DNA from: Drechmeria coniospora
Taxonomy: Eukaryota > Ascomycota > Sordariomycetes > Hypocreales > Ophiocordycipitaceae
Assembly (NCBI RefSeq): GCF_001625195.1
Contig: NC_054389.1
Span: 1,364,001-1,428,000 of the forward strand
DNA: 64,000 nucleotides
Direction: 5' to 3'
Shown one piece after another: positions 23,260-34,946 of the stretch. The first letter of the stretch is position 1. Every line of letters begins with the position of its first letter. Under the pieces are notes generated by a model, which made no database searches, was not told the origin of the DNA, and worked only from the letters and a program-made list of their open reading frames with translations. The position numbers and the translations under genes were made by a program.

Positions 23260-24831
23260 CGTCTTGGTCACGCTCGAGCGTATAGGAGGGTCCGTCAGCC
23301 TCATTGCCGTCTTGTTAATCTTCGTCGCCTACGCATTCATTCGCCGTGTGCGCAACGTTCAGAATACATTTATCGTTTTTGCGAGCGTCTCCAACATCGG
23401 CGCCAGTGTTGCCAGCATCATCGCTCTCGACGGGTTACAGGCGGGTAAAGAGACGGCTCTTTGCCAAGCGCAAAGCTTCATGTTTCAAATGTAGGTCGCT
23501 TCTGGGGAGTGAATGAATAATGTATTCGAACACCCCTCGGGCGTCGACCAACTCGTAGCTAAATCGTCACAGGTTCATGCAGTCAGACCCCTGGTGGTCG
23601 CTCGCCATGGCAATCAATGTTTTCCTCGTCTTCTACTACCGCGCAAGCCCCGACTCGTTCCGTCGCTGGTGGTGGGTGTACTGCCTGATCTGCTACGGCG
23701 GCCCCTTCGTCATTGCCCTCAGCTTGCTCCTAGTCAAGAACAGCAAGCGCGGTCCAGTTTACGGTGAGGCTACGGTACGTTTGCATTTATCTCTTACTTT
23801 AAACTTCCTACCTGCGGACTCGGGGCTAAGTTGCCGCCGCTGGCTAGATATGGTGCTGGATCGACCCTAAGTGGGATGGCATCCGCATCTACACGTACTA
23901 CATGCTCATCTGGATCTGCATCATCGGCTCCATTCTCTGCTATTTCTTGGTCGGATACCATGTCTTCCGCTCTCGAAACCAGCTGCGCAGCTTCCCTGCC
24001 TCCAAAAGCCGTGAGGCTACCCACTGCGAGCAGGTAACCGCACCCCCTCCCGCCCATCATCTCCCGCCCTTTTACCTTCGCTGGGAGTTGACCACTAGTT
24101 TCACCTCACTACAGGCCACGGTAGATCCCCCGACCGGCGATGGCTTCTACGGCACCGTCGTTACCGAGGTTCATGTTGTCCGCTCCAGTGCCATAAACAC
24201 CCTCTCGGAGCCCAAGCGTGCTCATACCGTCGGCTTTGATAACGACTCGTCCCCGTCGCTTCCACGGCCGCCTACGAGCACCCCTGCCATGTACTACTCA
24301 ACGGTTACGGCTTCGGCACCTCGCCGCCGCAGTTTCCTCTCATCCATGAAACGCATCGTCCCGGTCGTTCACCTCGCCGCTTCCAAGTTTGTCATCGATG
24401 ATCCAATCAAGCGTGCCTACCTTCGCACGAGCTTTCTATTTGCACTCAGCGTCCTCGTCACCTGGATCCCCAGCAGCCTCAATCGCATCCATAGTTGGCT
24501 CGACGGCACATCTCCCTACGAGTTCCACGTCGCCACTGCTGCCGTGCTGCCCTTGCAGGGGCTTTGGAACTTCCTCATCTTCTTCATCACAAGCTGGAGC
24601 GTCGTCAAGCAGCGTATGCGCGGTAGATCCAACACCGATGTCTCGGGACAAGATGGTCACGTCAGTGCCGACAGGACCATCGACCGCGACCGAGGGACCA
24701 ACAACCATCTGCGCCACCCCAGCTCCGAGACGGAATTTGGTGAGGCGGATTCTGGAACCTTGGGTAGCGATGTCGAGTTGCAGCGTGTGGCAGATCGATC
24801 CACCAAGATGTTAGGATTCACGTCGCCTTAA
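23195..24831 (+). CDS. cAMP-receptor-like seven-transmembrane GPCR
   Basis: Four exons: 23195-23490, 23573-23774, 23848-24033 and 24115-24831, giving 466 residues. Splices restore QMFMQSDPWW and EATIWCWIDPKWDGIRIY, the conserved third-helix and extracellular-loop blocks of Dicty_CAR-type fungal receptors. The last intron (81 bases) is a multiple of three without a stop, so reading through would add 27 Pro-rich residues. Helices: residues about 29-50, 57-76, around the second exon, WICIIGSILCYFLVGYHV, then after a long Ser/Pro-rich third cytoplasmic loop LRTSFLFALSVLVTWIPSSLN and LPLQGLWNFLIFFITSW. The C-terminal tail is hydrophilic. Such receptors couple to heterotrimeric G proteins, upstream of cAMP/PKA in nutrient or developmental sensing; the ligand is unknown. 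Confidence 0.88.
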
Positions 24832-25350
24832 GGGAATGGCAGTATGCAAATGTTTGTCAGGGGGTTTCTGCTATCTGAGTTGATGCAATGTTTGCCTCGC
24901 TTCCGCGCACTAGGTTCGTTCCGGTGCGGCGGGAGGTTGACGCTCTTGTTTATCATCTGCCCCATGGTGAGAAAAAGAGCCTGGTTCACCGTCAGCCATA
25001 TCAAAAATAAATAAAGCAGATAAAACAATGAACACGATGTCGAAGATGTCGAAGCGTTACGATGCTAATCAAGTAATAAAATGGGCATGATCTTCATTCG
25101 TTATCGTGACAGAGACTATATACATTCATGCAATCATTGATATGACTTTTTGATTTTTGTGACAAGCATGCGCAATGTACGTCATAACATCGTGACAAGG
25201 TATTGACAACCAAAGGAAAAAGAGCGAGCGGGGGGTCTCGTCCGCTGCCTAATTCCTTCATGCAAGTAAGTGTGGGTGACCTTCGGCGCCTAATTTTTCG
25301 AAGATCATGAGTTGCTTCTAATTCGAGGATGCGAGTGATGACGGTTTTTT
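24832..25350. other. Convergent intergenic region (GPCR + / MFS transporter -)
   Basis: AT-rich 0.5 kb containing the 3' ends of two converging genes. No further feature. Confidence 0.6.
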
Positions 25351-27226
25351 TCAATCGTGATCAAAGAAACTGGTGCTCTGCTTCAACAAGCGCAAATCCA
25401 CCAGGCCCATCGCCTTGCCATCGGCTCTCCAGATTGTCTCGTCGCAGAATCGCCATAGACAGACGGCGGCAGCGGCAATCAGAACCTGCGCAATGGCAAG
25501 CGCGAGCGTGGCTGCCTTGAGCCCGCCAGCTTGGGCAATGGCAGTGGGCATGCACAAAATAAAGATGCCGGCGGCGATACCGCGCAAGACGACGACACCG
25601 GCGTGCATGTCCCCAATGCTGCGTTGTGCGACGGCGATGCTGGATGAGGTAAACGATGCCGAGCGGGCGAGCAGCGGTCGGATTGCAGCATCGAATGTGT
25701 ACAAGCCGCCCGCAAGAGTGCCCAGCTGAAGGGAGAGCAGAGGGAGGCTGATCTGGCTCGCAGCTTCGGATATGAAGAAGCGATTCGGACTTGAAGCCTG
25801 GTGCGTCATGAAGTTGTCGAGTCCGAGGCCGAATGTGAGCAGGCCGATGAGAACGAGAAAAGTGCCGGCAGCGACAATGGCGTAAGTGACCTTGCCAGTG
25901 AACTTGTGGAAGTACACGTTGTAGAAGCAGAAGCCACCAACAACAGCTGCACCAACCATCCAAGGGCCTGTCATGAGCGTTCCGATATTGGCAGCATCCA
26001 GAGCAAGGGGGAGGGGGGTGACAAGAAGAGCATTCGACATGGACAGTCCCCAGAGCGTTCCATGAGAGATGGAAGACAGGAGGAAGAGGAGGCAGGTGGT
26101 GGGGGCGAAGAGGGCGCGCGGGGTTTGTAGTAGCGTCGGCAGCGTCTTAGGACCGGCAAAAGAGAACGGTCTCACGTTGTCTCTGACATACTGAGCGATG
26201 GTTTCCCTGTTGAACCTGTGACGGAAGCGCCAGGGGCGCCAGGGTGGACCGCCGCCGAATCCAGGGGCAGGTGGAGGAGGTGTTACGGCCATAGACCTGT
26301 CAAAGGCTGTCTCCGAGGCGCAGAGGGCGAAAAGCGGAATGGCGGGCAGGAAGAAGGCGCTGATGATGATGAACTGGACAGTAAAAGACGTGGTGTTGCG
26401 TGAAGCAACGCCTCCAATAAGAGGGAAGCCCCAGGTCGTGGTGATGGAAACTATGTTGTAGACAGACATGGGCATGTTTCGCTCGTGCTCCTGTGCGAAA
26501 ACATCAAGTCAGAATGCATGCAGAGGCTGCGGAGTATGTTCAAATGGGCTTACATAGTACATGTCTCGGATCGAGGCCATGACCAAGGTGTCGAAGGCAC
26601 CCCAGCCAAGGCCTTGGAGGGCGCGAGCTCCCATGCACGAGGAATAGCTGTTGGTAGCCGTACAGTTCCAGATGGAACCGATGACGAGCAGCACCGTCGA
26701 AGCCATGTACACCGGTCTCTTGCCCCATAGCTTCGCAGCCACCGAGCTCAGGAAGCCGGTCAAGGAAGCGATGATGACGGGAACGGCCGTCAGTGCGGCG
26801 ATGGCCGTGTAGGACACGCGATAGTGGGCGGCCATGGCTCCGCCTGTCGTGACAAATGCCGTCTTCATAGCGCCGACGAGTCCAACGATGATGAGAAGAG
26901 GAGCCAGGCTCAGGTTTTTCCTCAACTGCGACCAGTTCTATGCCGCAGGTCAGAATTGTGGCGGCAACGGCGACGGGGCCGACGAGAAAACGTACCAAGG
27001 GATCACGCGGGTCATCGCTCGGCTGGGGTACCAGCTCTATATCGGAGTACCTTCCTCGGCCGAACTTTATGGCCTTGTGATGGCTTGGGAAAGATGAAAG
27101 CGAGGCGAAGGTATGTTCGGGTGTCGAGGATTCGGAAGTGACGTAGTTCAGGTATGCCGACTTTTCCGGGGAATACACCGGCGGCGGTCTGGCCACCGGG
27201 GCGGGACTGTGAAGGTGGCAATCCAT
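25351..27226 (-). CDS. Major facilitator superfamily transporter
   Basis: Three exons: 27226-26996, 26937-26554 and 26490-25351, with introns of 58 and 63 bases in phase 0, giving 584 residues. Splices restore DPRDPL-NWSQLRKNLSL, the standard entry to TM1 of DHA-type fungal MFS proteins, and SIRDMYY-EHERNMPM, the motif-A-like cytoplasmic loop after TM4. About eleven or twelve hydrophobic segments follow, with a Pro-rich central loop (TPPPPAPGFGGGPPW) between the two halves. The N-terminal 60 residues are hydrophilic and cytosolic. Drug:H+ or small-molecule export is the family expectation, but substrate is unassigned. The initiating ATG is the least certain element. Confidence 0.85.
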
Positions 27227-27474
27227 GGTAAGGGATTTGGACGAAAGGCTCGATGGGATGAAATGGCCAAAGGAGGAGAGGAAGCCGGCCAGTCATCCAG
27301 GCCCCAGTGGATGTGGATTCGGTCAGGCACAGCACAGGACCCGAGCCAGCGAACTGTAGAGAGCTGAGGTAGACGAAAAGCGGAAAGGACCGCGGTCCGA
27401 AGAATACTCTGAGCTTTGCCGAGGAGCGGTAGGAAGAGGAGGAGAGGAGGAGAAGTAGAAGAACAAGAGGAGAA

Positions 27475-27518
27475 GGAGGAGGAGGAGGAGGAGGAGGAGG
27501 AGGAGGAGGAGGAGGAGG
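27475..27518. repeat. (GGA)n microsatellite
   Basis: Nearly uninterrupted GGA triplets in an extended purine-rich stretch (27421-27520), upstream of the minus-strand MFS transporter. Confidence 0.9.
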
Positions 27519-28389
27519 GTCGTTGACTGTTGCTTGGATGGAGCAATAGGGGCGAGACGGTGTTTGTGGAGGAGCGAGGAGGAGATGGGATGAAGACGAA
27601 GAAGGATGAAATCGACTAGACAACGGCGTTGAAAGACAAGGATGCCGAATCGTCATAGATAGGCAAAAGAAAAGAAGGCAGTCGATTCGCAGCAGCACAT
27701 CTAGATGGGCCAGAAGGAAAATGCCACGCCGCATGGGGCGATGTTGCATGGCACTAGGCAGGGTAAGAAAGGAACGGATGACGAGCCGCTTGCTGTTCGA
27801 CGATGGAACGATAGAACAGGGCAGGGACGTGAGAAGGGGCGTGAGAAGGGGTGTGAAGGACGTGTACGCGTATAGTGGCCGGCGCAGAACACCACCATGG
27901 GCCTGCACCGCAAATGCAACTTGCACCAAGTAGCTTGCATGCACATGCAGTGCAGACGGACAATGGCCAGTTCTGGACCCCCAGCGGCCGTCATTGTCGA
28001 TTTGCGTTGGTGGCGACGACTCGAGGCCGTTGCTTGGCGGACGCCGCCAGAGATTGCATTCCAGCTGGGCCAGACCGAGTCAAGGGTGGTGTCAGTAGAG
28101 GCTACTGCTAGCCATCGTGGCCGCGTCGCGCGTCGGGGCGAACGTGGTGGTGGTGGGCGGCGGTGGTGGTGGTGGCAGAGGGATGGATAGATGAAGAGGG
28201 CGGGGAATATGATGGCCCCATCACATCAGGAGAGGGCTCAAGGGTTAGAGGAGAAAGGTCGGTCTCCTCCTCGATGAAGGGATTTTATCAAGGTTGACGA
28301 GGCCAGCGTGTCGAGCTCGCAGAGGCGAGGTCCCCAGTACCGGTAATGCCGGCGACTACGAGCACCATGGTAGTAGGTACCTGCTTTAC

Positions 28390-28413
28390 GGGGGGGGGGG
28401 GGGGGGGGGGGGG
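28390..28413. repeat. Homopolymer run of 24 G
   Basis: Uninterrupted G run in intergenic DNA. The true length may be uncertain because such runs are prone to sequencing error; it could also form a G-quadruplex. Confidence 0.9.
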
Positions 28414-30816
28414 AGAATAGCCCCCATGCAGCTGTGCATCTACGACTTGGCAGAAGGCAAGAGGGATGCAGAGTGAATGCCAATTGCGGCGAGGTAAGGG
28501 ATGTCGGATGGCAGGTGCGCCATCTCGCATTTGGAGTCGAGGAAAGACCCTACCGAGGATGGCCAACCAAGACGAGGAAGGATACAGCCAGCCAGGGAAG
28601 GTTCTCCAGCCAGGACAGGACACGCAGAGGGTAGGACATTGGGAGTACTTTAGCCATGCGCAGGTACCGGTACATTTCCTTGTACCGAGCAGGTACCTTG
28701 GCCTTTCGATAGTCCACCCTCCCGTGCGCCGAATGCCAACGAGCGACTGCGTCCTCCCTTGCTTGCCGGCTGCCGGATTGCCCCTGCGGCATGCTATAAT
28801 AGGCTCTGGCGGACGCGCGAGAGCAGACGCGTCGACGCCCGCGTTGAGTGGTGCGGTGGGTGGGTGGCAGAGACGGCCGTCACCACGATCCGAGAACCTT
28901 CTACCCCTCGCTTCACCCGTTCGCTTGGCGATGGTGAGGGACTCGTGAGAGACTCATGATGGAGCTGCGAAGCGGCAGGTACGACGAAATGCTTGCTCCC
29001 TCGTCGCTGCGTGCCTTGCGCATCCGTCTCTTGACGGCTTTTCGTCAATCGACAACGCGTGGATGGCGTGCAAAAGAAAGGGGAAGAAAAGTAAAGATGA
29101 AGACGAAGACATGCGGTGCAGGGCAGGTGTACAAGTAGATGCCGGAGATGGGATGACGAGCGACTCGTTGGGTCCATCGATTCGCCGCGTACTCTTGTTC
29201 AATCGGAACACGTCCTTGGAATAAAACGTGGCACCATCACGATCGGACAATGCCAATGTCAAGTCATGCCTTGCATGCTACGTCGTGCCATGTACCGAGC
29301 CGTTTGCTCGATCCAGCCAACCCGCCGTCGATCAAACGTGGGTTTTTCGTTTGGTTTCAGGCATTTTGTTTTATTTTAGCTTCCACTTCACAGGCGGTAC
29401 GGGCCAACATGCCGCATCCCTCCGTCGAACATGATTCATCCCCGAGGTCGGCGGCTCATGTGCCGACACCGACACCACCCTGGCGGCCATGTCGCCCCCT
29501 GCATAGCACGCCGCGAGCTGCACGCTGCACGCTGCACGCCATTACCAAGTAGACGCTGCACACTGATGGCACTGGGGCATGAGGCAACACCATCAGCGCC
29601 CTCAACACCCGTGACCGCCATTTCCCCTGCGAGCGTACAGCAGAGATTTTCGAGGCTCGTCGGGCGCCGCAAACTGCACTGCACACGGCTGGCAACTCCG
29701 TGCATCCGGGCCCTGCCTCCACGATGAAACCAAGTGCCTGGGTAGCCTTGCGGTGGCGACACAGGGCGACCGACGGTTCTGCCCATTTTTTCGTTCCCTT
29801 GGCTTGGCAGTGGTCGTCAGGAGCGGGTGGTTGTCGTGTCTGCCCATCGGCAGCTCGCATGAATGGTTGGACCACCTCCTCACCCACGGCCGTCCGCTCG
29901 ACGCAGCTCGCCATCTCGTTTGGTTCTTCGAGTCCACGGTCGCCGTGATCCATACGCATCAAGCCGCGCGGTGCGAACGTACGCGAGCATCTGCCACGCA
30001 GCGTCTCTACATCACATGGAGAGGCACGCACGCCACGGCTCCACCGGCCTAGTCAACGACCTGAATGCTGCCTCGAAGTCGTTGCATGTGCCGGCCGTCC
30101 TTACTCGGCATATCCCTGAATGCCGCCTCCATGGCGACTTGCGCGTCGATGCGAGTGCCAGGTCCGAGGACACGCTGGACGGCCACCCTGCCCCAGGTCA
30201 TGACGCGTGCATCTCCCGACCCTCTGTTCAGCTCTGTCCACGCCGACTCGACTGGCCCGCACCATTTAGGCCTCGTCGTTTTCTTCTGCTTCCATGTCAT
30301 TTCGTGCGAGGCATCGACAAGCCCCAAATGCCCACCACCGAGCATCTCCAGACATTGGCTTTTCAGCGGAGGCCGATTAGGGGTTGAGTTGGGATCGCAT
30401 CAATCGGTTGAGGACCTGAGCAACCAAGCAAGCAAAAAGCAAGCAGGCCAGCAAGCCATGAAAACGCTTGCAGGTCGTCACCCCCACCCAAGTGCCCTCG
30501 AACTACTGGTCCGCCGAAGGCGCATGGTGAGTGAAGAGGATATTCTTTTTTTCCGTCGCGCCTCCGACGGCAACAACAAGCCTTGACCCCCGCCCTCGCC
30601 GCCTGTTTTTTTTTCGTCCGCCAGACTCCAAAAGGCGTTCGAGAGACTTGAAGGCGTACAGTGCGAAGACGTCCCTTCGGCGGCCAGCCATGCCGCAGTG
30701 CCACTGGACATGACCAGGACGATCTCGACATCCGATGGCGATTCCCGTCGACTGCATCTGCGCCGCATCGGGCATTGGCATGGGTGAGAGTGCGAGCGAG
30801 GAAGACGGGTTACCCC

Positions 30817-31850
30817 CTACCGCTGATCCATCCGTCTCATAATGGCAGCTTCCTCGTCCGCCATGGCGCCCTCCTTCCTCGGCAGCGGCCGGCCGTCCTG
30901 CTCGAGTTTCTTCTCCACCATGTCGCGGGTGAGCATGCGTTGCCGGAATTCCGGAAACTCTTCCTTGCGTTTCCGCAGCAATCCCTCGAGGCTCCTCATG
31001 GCGACGACGAGGAAGCCCAATTCTTCCCGGTCGACGTCGAAGACCTCCCACCAGGCGCACTCGGGCAGCTTGGCGCCGAGATCGCGCGCGGCGTTGTAGA
31101 TGGCCGCCACGGCGAGCGCGTGCGGCTGGTGGGTCAGGTACAGCATCTGGGGCGAGAGCAGGGCCGTGTTGAGGTACTGCATCGTGCGCAGCGACGCCTC
31201 CGACTTTGGTCTCGAGAAGAAGTGGAAGGTCTGGAGGTAGGTGATGGCGATGGGGTGCGGCAGCGAGACGTGCGTGTCAAAGGACAGGGCGACGCAGATG
31301 CGGTGCTCGAGCGCCATCAGCCTCTTGGAGAAGTCAAAGTAGTCGGCCTCGGCGCAGTAGCAGGATTCCGCGTCGACGGCCTTGGCCGACTGGTCCGTCC
31401 GGAACAGGGCCGAGTCCGGCGCGTCGGAGAGAAGGTAGGCGTAGACGTTGGCGACATCGCGGGGCGCTCGCGGCTTCGGGCCCAACTTTCCGATGAGATA
31501 GATGGCCGCGGCCGAGAGATCCTGCTGCCACGTAAGCCCAAGGCCACGGCATCGTGGGGTTCGGAGGCAGGGTAGAGCGCATGGCAGGCACGGAACTGCG
31601 GAGCCAGGAGGGCGGGGAGACGCACGCTGAACTCGTGCTCCATCGGCGAGGCGACGAGCCAGTACCGCGCGAGGATGACGTTGGCTTGCGCCGTCACGGC
31701 CTGCGAGTAGCGAAGCAGCTGGCCGGCTGCTTGCGTGAGGCATTGGGTCGCGATGAAGACGGACTCCTCCACGTCCTGCGGAAGCGGCGAGAGCTCGGAC
31801 CGGAGGTAGAGCTGCGATCTTGTCGCCAGCGGGTTGGCGAGGTGCGACAT
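30817..31850 (-). CDS. Cyclin-domain protein, cyclin-L-like
   Basis: Two exons: 31850-31626 and 31521-30817, giving 309 residues; an acceptor three bases earlier (exon from 31524) would add one Gln. The start MSHLANPLATRSQLYLRSEL leads into VFIATQCLTQAAGQLLRY and VTAQANVILARYWLV, the first cyclin-box helices. The splice gives EHEFS-DLSAAAIYLIGKLG, and HRICVALSFDTHVSLPHPIA and LTHQPHALAVAAIYNAARDL are the second-fold blocks. This order matches fungal cyclin-L/CDK11-partner proteins, thought to act in transcription and RNA processing. The C-terminus is a charged helical tail ending MRRMDQR. Family assignment is firm for cyclin fold, moderate for the L subtype. Confidence 0.8.
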
Positions 31851-32502
31851 GGTGCTTGCGCCGGCACGCAGAGGTGCTGTGCTGTTTCTCTGCCGATGCG
31901 AAGCCAAAGGTGAGAGGTCAAGATGACGGGCATGAAGTTGAGAACTGTGGCTGGCGGATACCAAGTTGGCGTGGCGTCGTGGCGTTTCGACGTTGCACAT
32001 CCACCGCTGCTGTTGGTCGGGGTTCATGGAATTAAGTACTTGCGAGTACTTCGTACGGAGTACTCCGTGTTGTAATTACTTGGTTGTAATCACTTACTTA
32101 CTTAAGTACATGCAAGTACAACTACAAGCACTCGATCGCCCTTGATTCGTGCACAAGCGATGCAACAAGTACAGTATACTTGCTACGTCGACAAATCACC
32201 ATACAATAGGATGCTGTGCATACTTACGGGCAACAAGTATCGAATACAACTGCTTTCTGCGTAGGAATAATTTATGCTCATGTATCCATGTACATGTACA
32301 TTCTCGTGATGACTCCTGGAATACAAGCTTAACGCCATGAGTGCACACCGATACCAACTGACCGACAACTCCCTCTCGTGATTAGGAAATGCTCGTGCTG
32401 AAAGGGCAACGTCATACTGAGAATCGCTCGCTCCGCCGCCAACCCGTCAAGCCAGTCTGCCAGGCCTTTGGTTGGTCTCCAAGACGGTGCACTCGATCGT
32501 CG
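31851..32502. repeat. GTAC-word island F and flanks
   Basis: Promoter side of the cyclin gene and terminator side of the MYND gene. Bases 32030-32330 are a compact GTAC island that includes a perfect CGGAGTACTCCG palindrome at 32056-32067. Confidence 0.75.
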
Positions 32503-33594
32503 TCAGCCGGCCTGAATTAGACGACGAAGCATGGCAACGGCCCCCGGCGTCTCGTGCCATGCCGCCGAGCTGAACCAGCACGTCGTCATGGCCTCGTCCC
32601 TGGACCCGTGCTTGTGATACATGTGCAGCATCCTCGGCATCTCGAGCTTGCAAGAGTCCGGATCGGCGGCCAGAAGCTTCCACAGATGCGGGCTGTTCGC
32701 CTGGACGGCCGCGTGCAGCTCCCTGACCTGGCCCTTCATCGTTCGAGCCAGGCCCACCGTCACCTCGGGCGGGGCGAGGAGAAGGCCGGGCCTCGCGCCG
32801 ACAATGCGGCCGACGAGGTTGTCGCGGATCATCTCGATGATTTCGGCCGGCAGCGTGCCTCGCAGGGCGACTCGAACGTTCTGCAGCGCCTCAAGGTCGA
32901 GCAGCAGGCGCATCTTGATGAGCGTCATGGCCACAGCCTGGCCGAGGTCCAGATCCCTCGTCCTCGTCCACGGCATCTCGAGAGGCTCGAACACGTCGGC
33001 GTTTTCGACGTCGAGGAACGGTCGGTCCAAGTCGGTCCAGTCGTAGTCCGGGTCCTCGACCGTCGTGGCGAACCACTTCATGAAGTCGTAGGCCTCCTGG
33101 TCCCTGCCGAGGCGGATGTACAGGCTGGGCACCTGCTGGCGCAGGAGCATCTGGTCCTTGCGTGCGAGCCGCATGAGATCCAGCAGGTGAGCGAGCGCCT
33201 CCTCGACGACGAGGACGCTGCCGCCGACGCGGCCGAAGCACAGAAGCAGAACGTCGACGAGAAGGTAGCGGGCCCGCATGTAGGGGCGCGTCTCCGTGAT
33301 GGCCCAGAAGCGGCCGACGTGGGCGTCGAAGACTCTGTCGGGCGAAGGGAAGTCGCCGGGGATCCACCGCAGCTTCTTCTCCTCGTCCTCGTGGTAGGCG
33401 CGTGCCCTCTGGACCGACTTGCACGCCTTCTTGTGCGCTCTTCGGTCCGAGACCTGACATTCCTTCCCGCAGTAGTAGACCGTTCGGCAAGCCGAGCAGC
33501 GGTGGAGGTTCCCGTTCTGCCCGAGGCAGAGATGACAGGCCAACGGCAAGAGTGTATTGGGCTTGCCGAGGTCCGTGCCGTTGACGAGCGGCAT
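32503..33594 (-). CDS. MYND-type zinc-finger protein
   Basis: Single exon of 363 residues. The MYND finger lies near the N-terminus with ligands C20, C23, C33, C36, C42, C46, H54 and C58, in the order C-x2-C-x9-C-x2-C-x5-C-x3-C-x7-H-x3-C. MYND modules mediate protein-protein contacts and are common in fungal SET, deaminase-adapter and orphan proteins. The remaining 300 residues have no SET motif or other domain I recognise; they are mixed helical with Leu-rich blocks (RYLLVDVLLLCFGRV, LLRQQVPSLYIRLGR), compatible with an all-helical repeat fold. Its close family is one of the many expanded orphan MYND proteins of Hypocreales. No signal peptide. Role unknown. Confidence 0.85.
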   Translation of the reverse strand: MPLVNGTDLGKPNTLLPLACHLCLGQNGNLHRCSACRTVYYCGKECQVSDRRAHKKACKSVQRARAYHEDEEKKLRWIPGDFPSPDRVFDAHVGRFWAITETRPYMRARYLLVDVLLLCFGRVGGSVLVVEEALAHLLDLMRLARKDQMLLRQQVPSLYIRLGRDQEAYDFMKWFATTVEDPDYDWTDLDRPFLDVENADVFEPLEMPWTRTRDLDLGQAVAMTLIKMRLLLDLEALQNVRVALRGTLPAEIIEMIRDNLVGRIVGARPGLLLAPPEVTVGLARTMKGQVRELHAAVQANSPHLWKLLAADPDSCKLEMPRMLHMYHKHGSRDEAMTTCWFSSAAWHETPGAVAMLRRLIQAG

Positions 33595-34149
33595 CGGATG
33601 AAAGCTGGTGTGTGCCTACGGTCGCCTGACTTTGTCTCGCTCTGCCGTCTGAGCTCTGCGGCAAAATATTTGCCGTGATGGGGATCTTGCCGTGATGGGG
33701 ACAGTGCTTGGCCGACGTGATGGGCAGAGTAGCGGTGGCGGCGGCGGCAGAACCGGCGGCAAGGGGAGGAGATGGAAGAGAGAGGAGAGAAGCGGAAGGT
33801 GAAGCTTCGGCCAGAGGACGTCACCGATGTCTGTCGTTCATTCTATTGGTGACAGCCATCGCACAGCGCGGTGACCCTGCACCCTGAGCTTCCCCCGCAC
33901 GCTCGCATGGTGGCATGATTCGCCTTTCCGGGCGACCACTCTTCTTATCAATTGATCAAGCTGCCGATCCAAGTTAGCCGTGCGCAAGGATGGCCGGCTA
34001 CGTTGGATATCCCGGGTTGACCTACTCCGCTGCGTCTTGCATGGCAGTGATGCTGTGGTCGGGAGTCGGTCGCACCAGTTAAAAGACGACCCGTTCGGGA
34101 AGTAAATAATGCTGTAATATGCTTTATTGCCTGCGAATAAACTGCAATG
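33595..34149. other. Promoter side of the MYND gene
   Basis: Left half of the divergent gap between the MYND gene (-) and Seh1 (+). GC-rich near the MYND start, otherwise featureless. Confidence 0.45.
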
Positions 34150-34770
34150 CCGACACTAAGTAATTACGGAGTAAAGATCGGGTATGATACAGCACACTCT
34201 AGTACGTTTACGTACTAGTCTGATGCCAATTATTTCTTGCTTGTAATACATGTATTACTGAAGGTGCACTTGGATGTGTACAGTACTTACTTGGTACAGT
34301 ACATGTACTGTATTACTGAGGGTGCACTTGGATGTGTACCTGTACATGTAATACGGAGTACAGTACTCCGTACAGTGCCTAGTACTCTCGCAAGTACGGA
34401 GTACATGACAGGCGCTTATGAATGTACTGAATGAAACTCCACAGGTGTACAACTACAGCAAGTACAAGAATGAGAACAATTACCAGCCATCCATTGGTGT
34501 ACTTACATGTAATTGTACTTACTTACAATATCGACTCAGGTACGGAGTAATACTTCGTCCTGTAAGGAGTAATACTACCTACGGAGTATTTCAAAGTACA
34601 GTGCAAGTACTCCGTACACCTACAACTGCAACTACAGTACCTAGTACCTAGTACTTACAGTACATACTGTCCTTAAAGTAATGCTAAGTAGGTACGGATT
34701 ACAGCACACCCACGCGTAAGCCTAGCCACCTGCAGGCTACCCTACAGCACTTTGCCGAGTACATGCACTG
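34150..34770. repeat. GTAC-word island G with an internal 31-base duplication
   Basis: Dense GTAC words in a divergent promoter gap. Bases 34251-34281 and 34309-34339 are the same 31-base sequence with one mismatch (A to G), 58 bases apart, showing local duplication inside the island. Confidence 0.8.
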
Positions 34771-34946
34771 AATCAGGACTTCCACGGTCCACCACACACC
34801 ACATCACCCACACCTCACCCCGCTTGAAGCTCCCCCAACCTCGCATGCCGTGCGAATGAATCATCGCCGTCATCGACAGCAATGAGCAGCACGCCGCACC
34901 CGTTCTCACTTCGATGACAGCTTGACCTGCGTCCGTCACTCGCACC

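Larger units (their letters stand above)
27227..30816. other. Gene-poor 3.6 kb gap
   Basis: Holds the promoter of the minus-strand MFS gene on the left, a GGA microsatellite, a 24-base G run and otherwise GC-rich sequence with no motif-bearing frame. The 310-codon minus frame at 27012-27944 is explained by the GGA repeat and low-complexity Ser/Pro codons. Confidence 0.5.

Noticed and set aside
27012..27944. 310-codon minus frame with a poly-Pro stretch
   Set aside because: The Pro run is the GGA microsatellite read on the minus strand; the rest is Ser/Leu low-complexity and overlaps the MFS promoter and first exon in another frame.
32554..33678. 374-codon plus frame over the MYND gene
   Set aside because: Antisense shadow; the MYND cysteine pattern on the minus strand decides the coding strand.
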